Position numbers and translations under genes: made by a program | Assembly: GCA_950295325.1 (NCBI GenBank) | Contig: OX485803.1 | Coordinates: forward strand, 41,555,554 to 41,619,553 | Length of the DNA stretch: 64,000 nucleotides | Source of the DNA: Polytrichum commune | Taxonomy: Eukaryota; Streptophyta; Polytrichopsida; Polytrichales; Polytrichaceae | Direction of reading: 5' to 3' | In this document: in pieces, positions 35,561-46,669 of the stretch | Position numbering within the stretch: position 1 is the first letter of the stretch | How the letters are laid out: every line of letters begins with the position of its first letter | Notes under the pieces: generated by a model | What the model saw: the letters and a program-made list of their open reading frames with translations, nothing else | Database searches by the model: none | What the model was told of the DNA's origin: nothing

Positions 35561-35828
35561 TTAGTCTCTCCCTGAAGCCCACTTTCAAAGAGGAGAGAGA
35601 GGAGGAGACTCAGGCTCACGCAGGCCAGGCCCTTCTTCATGCACTCATCAATATCGAATTGCGAGGACATACCTGGCAGGCAAGGTGACACTAAAATACT
35701 CACGGACATAGTATACTTAGCACTAGATTGATTGCCAAAGAACATGCGACCATGTCTTGCTTTTGATTCTTGGATTAGCAGCTACTTGTTGTTGTTGACT
35801 GTAAGATAATGAACCATCGTAACTCATG

Positions 35829-36300
35829 CAAAATACAAGCCCAACAAATTTTAAAAGGGGCAAAATATGCGAGAGATTCCCAACCCCGCATAACATTGAT
35901 ACAGAGTTGTATTGAAGTCATGGAATTTACAGACATACTTATATACAGTGTCCTGGGTGATTTTTGGCATAACCAGTCAATATCTGAGTGTTTTCCAAGT
36001 GCCACCGGTTACATGTTGGCATCTTTCGGCTTTTCTTTGTTAAATTGGGGTATATTCTGTAAATTCTTCTAGCATGACTAGTAATTTTCCTGAAGTCTTG
36101 AACTTCAACCGGTTCCTCTGTAACTGTAACTAGCGGTTGGTTCTCCCAGTTCATTGCTTCCATAGTTACTCTAATGACTTCTCGATCCACTTGGACAACG
36201 AAGGGGAGAAACCGACCGCTAGTTACAGACAAACCGGTTGAGTTTGAGAAATACACTCTAAACTCCATAGTATCACACTTGCGGCGATCAAAGTGCACGT
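35829..36300. repeat. Dispersed repeat R2, copy 1
   Basis: It is homologous to 37473-37920, 58930-59095 and 59895-60750. Shared marks are GAAGTCTTGAACTTCAACC, GTAACTAGCGGTTGG and TTCCAAGTG then GTTACATG. Inside, GTAACTAGCGGTTGGTTCTC is followed about 80 bp later by its inverse (GAGAAACCGACCGCTAGTTAC in pieces), so each complete copy has a palindromic core. Confidence 0.75.
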
Positions 36301-36580
36301 GATATTACGGAGTTTTGAAGTGTTAACAAGGATGCATGATACTGTAGAATTAGTGTAGCATGTGACATTATGGAATAACACAAAGGAGATGTGAGGACAA
36401 TTTGAATTCGTTCTCCCGTCACCTACACTAATGTGGTTCCCGGGTGATGCGGCGGACGCATGCACCAACATTCAACAAGTGGCTTATGGAGAAGGAGAAG
36501 AAGAAGAAGATGACACTCCACATGTTGACACATGATGCAAATGCGAGGGTGTGGGTTGACTTCTTTGGTGGTTTGCATTA

Positions 36581-37333
36581 GGGGCCATTCACGGTTAGGG
36601 TACTACTTTTGGCCGTCTAACGGAAAACGGACTTTTTTGGATAACTTCACATGCTTGGTATGCTTAGATTTGTATTGTGAAGCATATTTTGGATCATACC
36701 TACATTTCATACTCCATATCGAGTACACTAACAAAGTTAATTTAGAAGGAATAGGGTCATCTAAGATATCCTTTTGATTCCTTAAAGGACATTCAGGAGT
36801 GCTGTCTTAATTGTTCACCTTAAGATCAAGGAATGAAAAGGACAACAAGAATCAATTGGAACGATCCCAAATTTTTTCCTCACACTCATCGTTCAAGTGT
36901 GTACCAATAGAACCAAATATGTATTGAATAGCAATTGCCCAACTTTACATGTGGCACCAAACATGTCCAAATATACATATACTCACGGCCACACGTAAAA
37001 GGAACGTCTAGTATTAGAATTGGACAAAAAAATTTATATGAATGGACACATGACACTTTTACCAAGGTACCAAGATACATAACAGGAAATAATTGACCAC
37101 CAATGCACACCTAAATAGCAAAAAAATGCCACTGATGTGGCCTAGGGTTTAGGGTTTAGGGTGATTATTAAATAATAATAAAAATCTTTCTTGATAAAGC
37201 TTATGAACTATCTACTTATTTATGTAAAATTTATTGATCAAATAATAGTAAATCATGATAAAAACCAAGATCAATGCGACAAAGTCCTTAAGTCCTGTGT
37301 CCCGAAAGTAGTACCCTGATCATGAATGGCCCC
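36581..37333. mobile_element. MITE-like element with GGGGCCATTCA termini, 753 bp
   Basis: Left GGGGCCATTCACGGTTAGGG and right inverse GGGGCCATTCATGATCAGGG both continue as TACTACTTT. ATTA flanks both sides (36577-36580, 37334-37337), compatible with a TTA target. The interior is non-coding and includes a TTTAGGG-type telomere-like run at 37141-37160. Confidence 0.8.
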
Positions 37334-37472
37334 ATTAATGACAAACTTCGTGATCTAAGGGAGAGAAACGTGACAATAAAGAGTGAGATTTGAACTACGA
37401 ACATTTGTTCCCTACGGTTTCGGGATATTAGAAAGTGTGTGACATTATAGGGGTTGACATTACAGAGTTCAG

Positions 37473-37920
37473 GATGTACAAGCCCAAAATAAAAGGGACA
37501 AAATATTCAAGAGATTCCCAACCCCACATAACATTGATACACAGTTGCATTATTAAAGTCATGGAATTTACAGACATACTCATAAACAGTGTCCCGGGTG
37601 ATTTTTGGGCGTAGTCAGTCAACATCCGAGTGTTTTCCAAGTGCAACCAGTTACATGTTGACATCTTTCGCCTCTTCTTTGTTTAAGTTGGGTTATATTC
37701 TATAAATTCCTCCAAAACGATCAGTAATTGTCCTGAAGTCTTGAACTTCAACCAGTCATTTCTCTCACTCCACGGGTTCACCTGCAACTAGCAGCCGATT
37801 CTCCCAGTCCATTGCTCAATGAGCTAAGTACTGTAATGACTCCTCGATCCACCCAGACAACAACGAACGGTGGAAACTGACATCTAGTTACAGATGAACC
37901 GGTTGAGTTTGAGAAATAAC
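37473..37920. repeat. Dispersed repeat R2, copy 2
   Basis: It is collinear with 35829-36300, beginning with CAAGCCCAA and ending near GGTTGAGTTTGAGAAATA. It is more diverged in the middle, but the two arms of the palindromic core are present. Confidence 0.75.
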
Positions 37921-38224
37921 TGGTGGACGTTCAAGAGTTCGGGAATGAAAATGACCAAACATTGTAGAGAAAAATCTATGGAATATACCTCACATTAGTG
38001 AAGAAAGGCCGAAAGATCACAGCATGTAAATAACTGGTTGGACCTTGGATGCACTCGGAATTTCACCGATAATGCTCAATAATCTCTCTGGACACCTGCA
38101 CCCAGAGACGAGTCACAGGCGGCCACAACAGAGACAGACACAAGGAAAATGTCGGAACTCATGGTTGTCATATAGAATCATTGACATACACGACGGGTGC
38201 CAAACCACCACAGGTTTTTGGCAG

Positions 38225-38227
<3 letters not shown>

Positions 38228-38269
<42 letters not shown>
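38228..38269. repeat. (AC)n microsatellite
   Basis: About 21 uninterrupted CA dinucleotides. Confidence 0.95.
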
Positions 38270-38270
<1 letters not shown>

Positions 38271-38404
38271 TGTGTTGAAACCAGTCCTTCCGGCTGCCCA
38301 AAGCATCATGAGTTCTTCTTTACTCGCCTTCCACCTTGTATTTATTGCTTGTGTCGTCCCAAAACCTGTCTCAAGCTCACACCATTAACGGTAGCCAGGG
38401 CTTA

Positions 38405-38825
38405 AGGTAGAAATACCATAACCCGTGAAAATAAGATGATTCGCATTGAAGATCTGGTCTGACAATCATGAGATAATTTCCCAAGATAGACGAGAAGGAT
38501 TCATGAAGAATGCAAGTTGTTTCATATTTTTCTGTCTTGTACAAAAATTGCTACAATTTTTCAAAGTGGAAAGTTGTCCAAACCCCTACTCGTTCACTAG
38601 ATTCTCCCTACACCGAACATGGTAATCCGCATTTCCATACAGAATATCGCCTAAATCGGTTACCTCATGAGTATATTAACACTTTACTCCCATTGGCTAC
38701 ACTAAGTGTACACGCATTGAAGTTGTTGCCAAGCCATGATCGGTTTTAGAAATGGCACTTCACCATTATGACGGCGGTCTAGTGCACGGCTTGAGGGTGG
38801 TTAACGGGTTACGGTATTTCTACCT
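38405..38825. mobile_element. TA-flanked MITE family B, copy 2 (diverged)
   Basis: Ends AGGTAGAAATACCATAACCC and its inverse (one mismatch) are flanked by TA at 38403-38404 and 38826-38827. It is similar in size to 35128-35533 and shares AGGTAG termini and a CGGTTTTAGAAAT motif in the right half, but the rest differs. Confidence 0.85.
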
Positions 38826-38937
38826 TACAGCATGTGCAATGTTTATGTCCTATGCTCTTTGCATGGCCCTGCATGCCCGCCCTGATGAGGGACGAGACTT
38901 ATGCCCCCTTCCCACCTGACTTTACCTAATAACCAAA

Positions 38938-39435
38938 GCCTTGCCTAAAAACCGGGTAAATTAAGCTCCCTCGGTTGGTTAGAGGGGAGGCATCTGGCTA
39001 TCCCAATGCACCTACAAGAACTTGCTCCGGAGGTTTTTGAGTAGGTTTTAGTTAAGTAGCTTTCACACATGTTCGTGGTTTTATCTACCAAGCAATGAAT
39101 GTTGGGTAGTTTTTGTCCCATCCCCAACTGCCTTACTACTCACCTATCTTATTAGCATCGGTTTTCGTTAATGCAGCTCCTCGCGCCCTCATAGCTAAGA
39201 CTAAAAAGCAACCAATCACAAGGGCGGGAGGCGACACTTTCAAAGATCCTATGTTCTTGCCTCATGTCTAGGTACCGATGGGAGGGTCGGTGCTTGAGGT
39301 TTAAAACCTCGACTTGTAAGCCATGCCACATCATTTGCCAACTAGGTTTGGATAATGTCGATGGTGTGAAGGCCGTGTTTTTAGAACCAACTTTTAGGCT
39401 TAGCTAAAGTCAAGTGGGGAGGGGGCATTAGGGGT
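38938..39435. repeat. Dispersed repeat R1, copy 2 (no MITE)
   Basis: It is collinear with 34655-35560 but lacks the 406 bp insertion, so it preserves the empty site at 39404-39414. Confidence 0.78.
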
Positions 39436-39662
39436 GGGTCTCTGGAAATGAGTCAAAGTTTGACAACTATAACCGGAACCGGTGTGTGTTGTGATACTAT
39501 GGTGTTAGTAACTCGCTCTTCAAGTGGAGTCGGAGAGTCAGTTAAGTAAGTGTTGATCTCAAGCGGTCTCTAAAATCAACCCGAGCTTGGCCTTAGTTGG
39601 ATAGTCGACGAGAATTAGCCATGTGTGTGGGATAATAAGAGGACGGAGCACTCTTGCAACTA

Positions 39663-40047
39663 CACTAAATATGATATTTAGTGTCATATGGTGTTTAATG
39701 TCACTATGGTAACTTTTCGGATGACACTTATGAATAAGTGAACAACTATCGTCAATTGATGATGGATGGGGTCATCCATTGGCCAAACCCCTATCTTCTT
39801 TTGTCAGCAGCTTGTGATGAAATATCATCATGGATGATCAAAATTTGGACGAAAAATCACTTGGTAAGTGACAATAATTGCAACATTGTAACTCTATAAT
39901 CCCCCCCCCCCCAAAAAAAAATAATAATTACAAGGAATGACAAGTAATGTTGGGTTAACCATTTAGTGATGGTGATACTACGCCGCGGTTTACAACTAGT
40001 ATTGAGCAAGACACTTTGAATTGGTGACACTAATATCATATTTAGTG
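39663..40047. mobile_element. TA-flanked MITE family C, copy 1
   Basis: It begins CACTAAATATGATATT then TAGTGTCA; the inverse of the right end reads CACTAAATATGATATTAGTG. TA lies on both sides (39661-39662, 40048-40049). The 385 bp interior is non-coding and contains a C-run followed by an A-run (39901-39921). The CACTA start is noted, but the TA flank and near-palindromic ends argue for a Stowaway-like class. Confidence 0.75.
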
Positions 40048-40240
40048 TAGCTGCTTGTTGCCACTTACAATTTGAACTCAACTACTAAGCAATGCTATAC
40101 ATTTACTACCATAGAGTGCTTCCTGCTACGGCTTTTGATAGAGTTATTCTTGTTGCCATGTGGCAGCCATGCATTGCATGGGACACGTCCAAATATCACA
40201 TGGATATTACAGTTCAGCATACAAGGTGGACCGGGAAGTA

Positions 40241-40608
40241 GATAGAAACTCCAATCCCTTTTTAGCAAGGGGCCGGCGTGAATAAAGTGTCCGTTCGTAA
40301 TGTCAATGACCCAATGCCCACTGGACAAGGGGACATTGGGACAATACTACTCTCCCCTTTCGAGGATGGACACTATAGTGACACACAATACTAGTTCCTA
40401 GCTAGCCACAAGTGCCTTGAAGATACCGGACATGGTATCCCCCCAAAGGGCTTTGAGGTACCCATACAACAAGGTCCAAGGACCCCCCACCATAGTTGGG
40501 TGGACTAAGGTGGTGAGCACCACGCCGGCATGGGGAATAGAACCCACAACCTCTTCATTGGGGGCCATGAGCCCTAACCACCAAGCCAAGGCCCGTGGTG
40601 CCTCACCA
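40241..40608 (-). mobile_element. tRNA-derived SINE with 12 bp target duplication
   Basis: On the minus strand it starts close to an A-box-like TGGCTTGGTGGTTAGGGC (40571-40587), followed by a B-box-like GGGTTCTATTCC (40534-40545), with pol III spacing. GACCGGGAAGTA flanks both sides (40229-40240, 40609-40620). It is 368 bp and non-coding. The 3' end has no long A-tail, so the 3' family is unclear. Confidence 0.8.
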
Positions 40609-41399
40609 GACCGGGAAGTACCTGAGAGAGAGAGAGAGAGAGCTTTGAAGCAGGTGTAGCTTGGAATTTTTGGGGAGTTGTTTTGACATTGAAATGAGTT
40701 TCAAAGACCCCAAGTTAATCTAGTCGAAGGCATTAGAGACGAATCAACCACAATTTTATAGGAGGTCAAGTTTTATGTTAGATGCATGAGAGGTACGTTC
40801 ATATGTGATGATTTTCTCTCTCTCCGTTACAAACAAAGTACAAAAAGGTGAGGGTTGTTGGAACATTCTAGAACATAAGATATTTTATTTGGTAAGAACT
40901 TGGATACAACAGTGCATCAATCTGAATACCTAGAAAGGACACTAAATATCACAGAGAATGTTGAAGTCTCTCTCTTTGACTTTGGTCCCAACAATTTTAT
41001 CAAATGTGAATATGCACTCATATATGATGTGACTACATAGAAATTACATGTTTTTGAACTCCAGGATCAACATGCATCAGAGACTTGGAATTAGGTTGTC
41101 GAACAAGATTTTGTTGAGATAAAGTAACCAATGTTGGATGTGTGTGTGTGTGTGAATGCACAGTATCAATACACAACATGAATAATGGTATCAAAGAACC
41201 CATGTGATAGGTATCAAAATCATAAGACTCACTAGATAGTGATACTCGGTAGGTTTCACAAGTTGAGAGATTTTTGTATACCCGACTTAGTATTTGTGTC
41301 AATGCCATCTTAATACCATGATAAAATAAAAATAACATATGTGCGTCATTGGACACCGACGTGAATAGGAGCATGTTCTCTCAACCGTGATCATGTTTT

Positions 41400-44300
41400 A
41401 CCAAGTTTCATGGTAGGGTTATTTCCATCCTATTGGAGGGTGGGCTTCTTTAGTGGCGTGACCAAGGGTGTGGGCATATTTCGCCTTATGGAGGGGCCCA
41501 TGGGAGGTTATTTGTTTTCTAGTTTATGTTTGTTGAGTACTAAGTATGTTAGGTAGTGTATGGAAATTCGGTGTATGTGTTAAGTATGCTTCATGAGATT
41601 TCTAATTTCAATTGGTAGTAATTTGAGGTGTTCTAGTGCGTGGATTGTTTGGGTGTGTATGGCTCTCATGACACTTGCGATGATAGTTATAAGAGGGTTA
41701 ATCATCATCTGGACGATTTAAGAGCTTGTAGCAATGGGTCGTATTTGTAATGTTTTTCTTTAATGGTGGTGGTCAAAAAATGTTGTGACAATCAGTGAAT
41801 TCTTTGAATTCTATGATGTTTGTTGGGATTTAGAGAGAGAGGGAAGTGGTTTTCATTGGGGGCACCTATCATGCGGAGGAGGATGTCTAGTCTAAGACAA
41901 GCCATGAATGTACATGGGTTGGTGTTGCATGTGCATTCTAGTAGCCATTCAGGGACTATTATGTCTTGTGGTTTGGACGTTTGTGCACTGGCTTTGGTGA
42001 GTGTGTAGAATCTTTTGTGTTTGTTAGATTGGAGGGTGCGCAGTATTTGGTGGACGGCTTTGTTGTGGTGTGGGTATGGCGTGCGATGCAAAATCTTTTA
42101 TTGTACTTGTTTAGGCATATGGAGAGTAAGTGGGGCCAGGTGTTGATAGTGTTGGTTGGGCATAAGGTGCAATTTGGGTTTGGGTGTGTGGTGGACCAAA
42201 ATGTATATTTTTAGTGGTTGCCCATGTATTGGGAATTTTGAAATTTTTACGTTTGTGTTATTTGTGCGTCGAAGATGCAAAAAACTTTCCAAAAGTGGTT
42301 GAAGTTGTTTGTGGTGAATTTAGTTGTTGGGAAGCCATTTTTTGACATATGCAAATTTGGTTGTGGCTAATCTAAGCTTAATTGTTATTATATGCTTTAT
42401 TTATGTATGTATACAAGTTGCGGATTTCGCCTTGGTCTTCTTTGGTAGAGATATCGTTTGACCAATATAGTGTAGTGTGTGCAACATGTCTATAGGGTGT
42501 GGAGGTAGGTTTGGGTTGGGCAGTCCCCTCATTGGTGAGTTGGTTAACAATTTTGCAAGCTCTTTCTTTTTGGATTTTTATTTTGTGTGTGGACCATTTG
42601 ATTTGGTGGACTATGGTTGCGATGAGCAGTTTGTTCAAGTGGTCGTGTTGAGATGATGGGTGTCATATGTGGTTGTTTATCAAGTAGATGATGTTTAGGT
42701 TATCTATTAATATGGAGGTATCTTTTTGTTGTTGGAGTGTTGCGGTTACAACTATTTAGTAGGGCATATACTAATGGTCTAAGTATGTTTTGGAGGCTAG
42801 GGAGGCATTATACAATACGGAGTCGTTGGTGGGCTGTAAACTCTGAAGCCGGCTATGTTTCCAAGTATGCCTTTTTGTTTAGAGGTATGAATGAGCCATC
42901 TATGCATATGCATTGTTTTGGGTTGTATTTGAGAGGATGGAAGGAATACAATTATGTGGGTAGTGGGGGAATAGGGTGGCTTGTTGTTATGATGGGGTTT
43001 TGGGGCTACATGCCATGCCTTTGAGACTTTGACTTTATGTGCGGGGGATGTGCCTTCCATGATGTTGGTTTTTACATGGACATCATATAGGTCTAGCATT
43101 TTGGTTGTAAAGGTGTTACAATGTGTTGATTGTTGTCGGGGGCAAGAGTGAAGGGGTTGGTTGTGGATGCAATTCCGGTCACTTCGTAAAATTTTGGTCA
43201 GTACAATCCAAACCAATATGCTACTACATTTTCTTTCTAACAATTTCGGCCAAGGATGGAGGTCTAGAAGTTTTCATGTTGGTGTAGGTATTTAGGTCAT
43301 TTGGACAAAGGATTATATTTGATGGTATTTGGTGAGATGGTCAAGATGGGGTGTGTGTCTTGATATTTGGTTGGTGGGGTGTCCTTTTTGTGATTTTAGT
43401 AAACAATGGTCATGGTGTTGTTGTTCTCATGGGTGGCCATCCTTGCCCAATGGATCGATTCCATGGTGGAGTTCTAGTATGTTGGGTGATAAATCCTATG
43501 TCTTCACATTTTGATAATTTGGAGAGTCTAGATGATCCGAAGACTGTGTCTTAGTTGTTTGGTGGGTTGTAGTGAGTGAGTTTTGTTGGACATGTGAAGG
43601 TTGAGAAGTAATATGAGTGGTGATTGTGGAAGGCCTCTATTAGGGTGTTCGGGGTGGCAAAATGTAAGGTTTGGTGATTACTGATCACGGGGTTGACACT
43701 TAGTATGACTTATAAGATACACGTGCAACCAGGGTATAATTGTTTTGGGAGGTATATTCTTTCTCACAAGCATTTAGATGACCCGTTCAATTAGGTAATT
43801 TTCTAATTGTGCATATTTTGTAGTACCTTTTAATTACTTTGAAAGGTTGGGATTAGTCGTTTTCACATACCATATGTCTATTATAAATCTACAAGTGGTT
43901 GGTCAAAAGAGTGCTATGCCCTATAAATATCCTCCACATGTGGTCAATTCTAGTTGGTTTTCCGATTGAGGCCAAACTTTGGCTCATTCCAAAAACCATC
44001 TTAAAAGGCAAAGCCAATAATTCATAGCAACGTAGTTTAGCCTCAAAGCAATTTCATAAAGCCACAATACAAAACATACATTCACAAAATTGATACACAC
44101 TCAAAAGCAACATGAAATGCCTTTATAGCAGAAGCATAAACCAATGACATCTCCAAGCAAAGTGATCCTATTGCATTTTATTCATGTGAAAATTTAATAA
44201 AATAATGTGCCAACACCGAACTACTAGATAGTATACAATTTGTACCGACAAAACACCCAACTCTAGCAATGCAACGCCATGACCTAAACCACTCTCTTCC

Positions 44301-45110
44301 ATGTTGCTTACCTAAACATGTCATCCGATGTTCTTCAACCCATTTTTTCATATGTCGACAAATTTTCATCTACTATGAGCGGGACGGGGGAATGTATACA
44401 CTATAATCCTTTTGCAATTTTTCTACACCAGGTTATCTTAGAAATAATATGAACCTAATATCATGGAATTTGTAACACCCTACATTATTTTGAACTCAAA
44501 GTCACATGTTTTGTGGGGCATGTTTTATTTTTGAAACCACTTCAATCTTTTGACACCATCATCAAAAAAAAAACCCTAGATTTGGCCTAATGTCGTTTTT
44601 AAATTAAGGGGAGTGATGGCCACGTGTTATTGGTGGGATAGTGTTTTTATGGCTTTTTATTGATGGGATGGTGATATATCATTGTGTAAGTCATAGTATC
44701 TATGTGGCAAAGTCTTGGGGTGGAGGTTGTAGAAAGTTGGTTAGAGATTGGTGGCGATTCTCATTGAACCTTTCCTAGAGCCATTGAAGTCATGTGCTTG
44801 GGAAAGTGGTGATGTGGGCTCCAGTTCAGTCAAATATATTTGCTTCAAGTTCTTGGATTTGTATGGTGGGTTTGGTGGTGGTGATGTTTGTGTTTGAGTT
44901 GCATTCCTTGGTGGAGAGGGTTAGGTTGGGAGCTTTAATGAGTAGGTGGATGAACCTCCTATCTTTAGATTGGGAGAAGTAATTGATGCATGAGTCATAT
45001 GAGGCTAGGGTGTTCTTTTTGTATTGGTTTTGTGTAAATTGGTTAAGTAAGAGGAGATTGTGTTCGATGGTGATATTGTCAAGGTGGAAGAGTAAGGCCG
45101 TGTCTACCAC
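41400..45110 (-). pseudogene. Decayed LINE with RNase H and CCHC finger (LINE 1)
   Basis: The plus strand is strikingly G/T-rich here because the minus strand carries A/C-rich broken coding sequence. In order on the minus strand: 45110-44826 a frame with RFIHLLIKAPNLTLSTK; 43243-42797 with a weakened RNase H start (MHRWLIHTSKQKGILG, NIAGFRVYSP); 42638-42378 with IATIVHQIKWSTHKIKIQK then VNQLTNEGT, the end of RNase H (...VRAH...N..AD..A..G-like); 42240-42110 with MGNH, KYTFW, CTLC and WPHLLSIC, a C-x2-C...H-x4-C finger; and 42091-41792 with PEWLLECTCN and LRLDILLRMIGAPN. Stops and frameshifts are many. No reverse transcriptase core could be read between 43.3 and 44.8 kb. Confidence 0.65.
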
Positions 45111-45149
45111 CTAGAGGTGGTGTGTACAGTTTTGGGTTTATTGGCAGAG

Positions 45150-45182
45150 TTCTTCTTCTTCTTCTTCTTCTTCTTCTTCTTC
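45150..45182. repeat. (TTC)n microsatellite
   Basis: About ten TTC/CTT units followed by a C-run. Confidence 0.95.
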
Positions 45183-46669
45183 CCCCTGATATTTTGTGTC
45201 TCCTATATTTTATTTTTCTTCTAGTGGTTTTGGTGTTGGTAATGGATTCTAATCGTTAAGCATATTGTTAAATCGACCACATAATTTTGTTAAAACGACT
45301 TCAAAGACACGTCGCGCAATCACATAACCTGCCAAAAATTTGATTTTTCATTGCACACATGAAGAAGAGCAAGGTTTCACTTACGCTTCCTCTTATTTTA
45401 CATTTCAGCTTACAAATAGAATTGTTCAAATCTTGACAAGGCATGTGACTAAGGTTGTTTTATTCAGTGTGTAGTAGATTTAACAATCCCCTTTCTTAAC
45501 ACCATATAAATATTTGGGAAATTTCACCTACGTATGAAAGTTCTTGCATGGTATATATACCCAAATAATGAAAAAAAAAATGTTGTCACATATTATACCC
45601 TATTCGTATTAACAATTTTAAATCCTCACTTACGCCCAACTGATATAAGAAATTATAACACATTTCCTCATCTATATATACCAATTCAACACTAGATTAA
45701 TCACAATGTTTTCCTAGACTCCTCTACCTCGGTAAGATTGGTGGGTCCCCACCCAAAAGCGCAATACCTTTATCCTTGGTCACTAATAAAGCTCGCATTG
45801 CCTTCCACCAACTCCATCCTTATGGGTCCCACTAATTATAACAACAACAAAAATAGGGTATCATTTGCATGGGGCTTTAGATGGTGGTATCACAGGTGGG
45901 CATTGAAGAGGACAATTCTCCCAAATTTATCTTTTGTGATGTGGTCCGCATGAGGCGTGTAAATGAATCGCACCAATATAACGTAGATTGGGTCTTAAAT
46001 GGTTACTTTTTTCTTAAACTTTTCCCAACTAGCCCACTTTTCCAAGTGTATGAAACACATTACCATATGTTGATAGCATGTTGGGAAGATTTTCTTTTTT
46101 CCTATAATTAATAGCTTAAAAGAAAATGGTTTAGGCAGAATGTAGAAATGCTTTTGAAAAATTAGACAAATATGTATATGTATATTTATTTACTTAGGCA
46201 CATACCATATCCAGGGAAATTTTTTTCACTTTTTCTGGGGGGTGAAATGGCTATTATAATGGTTGTTTACATTGCAGTTTCGGCTATGTGAACATGTAAG
46301 GAAATTGTAAACATTGCGATGAAATGTGTGGTAGAATGAAATTGCCGCTATCTAAAATGGACAGTAGAGAAATGCAAATGCGATACTTGTTGTGATGCCT
46401 TTTGGAAGTTTAGCTAAGTGAAAAATAAAAAATATTGCAAGGCCACTATTGGAACAAGGAAATGCAGCAGTAAATATGCGAAATTACATCCCACAAATTA
46501 CGTCACAAAAAATTTAGGAGGAAACCACTTCTTTATTTACAATGGCATGCATCGCCAATAAGCCGTATGAGATGTAGGCTCTTAAAAGTATAAGTTATAT
46601 AAAATCCTTGTATTCTAAATAGTTATGAAGAAGTGGGAAAAACCCCCTAAATGTCTCATTCTATGGAAA
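45183..46669. other. No supported gene
   Basis: AT-rich, with short ORFs only. It lies between the LINE remnant and the hAT transposase stop. The 3' terminus of the hAT element should be here, but I could not define an inverted repeat. Confidence 0.4.

Noticed and set aside
37141-37160. Former telomere or chromosome fusion site
   Set aside because: Only about three TTTAGGG-type units, and they lie inside a MITE-like element.
41820-43554. Plus-strand Val/Trp/Gly-rich ORFs
   Set aside because: They arise from the G/T-rich complement of A/C-rich LINE coding sequence on the minus strand.
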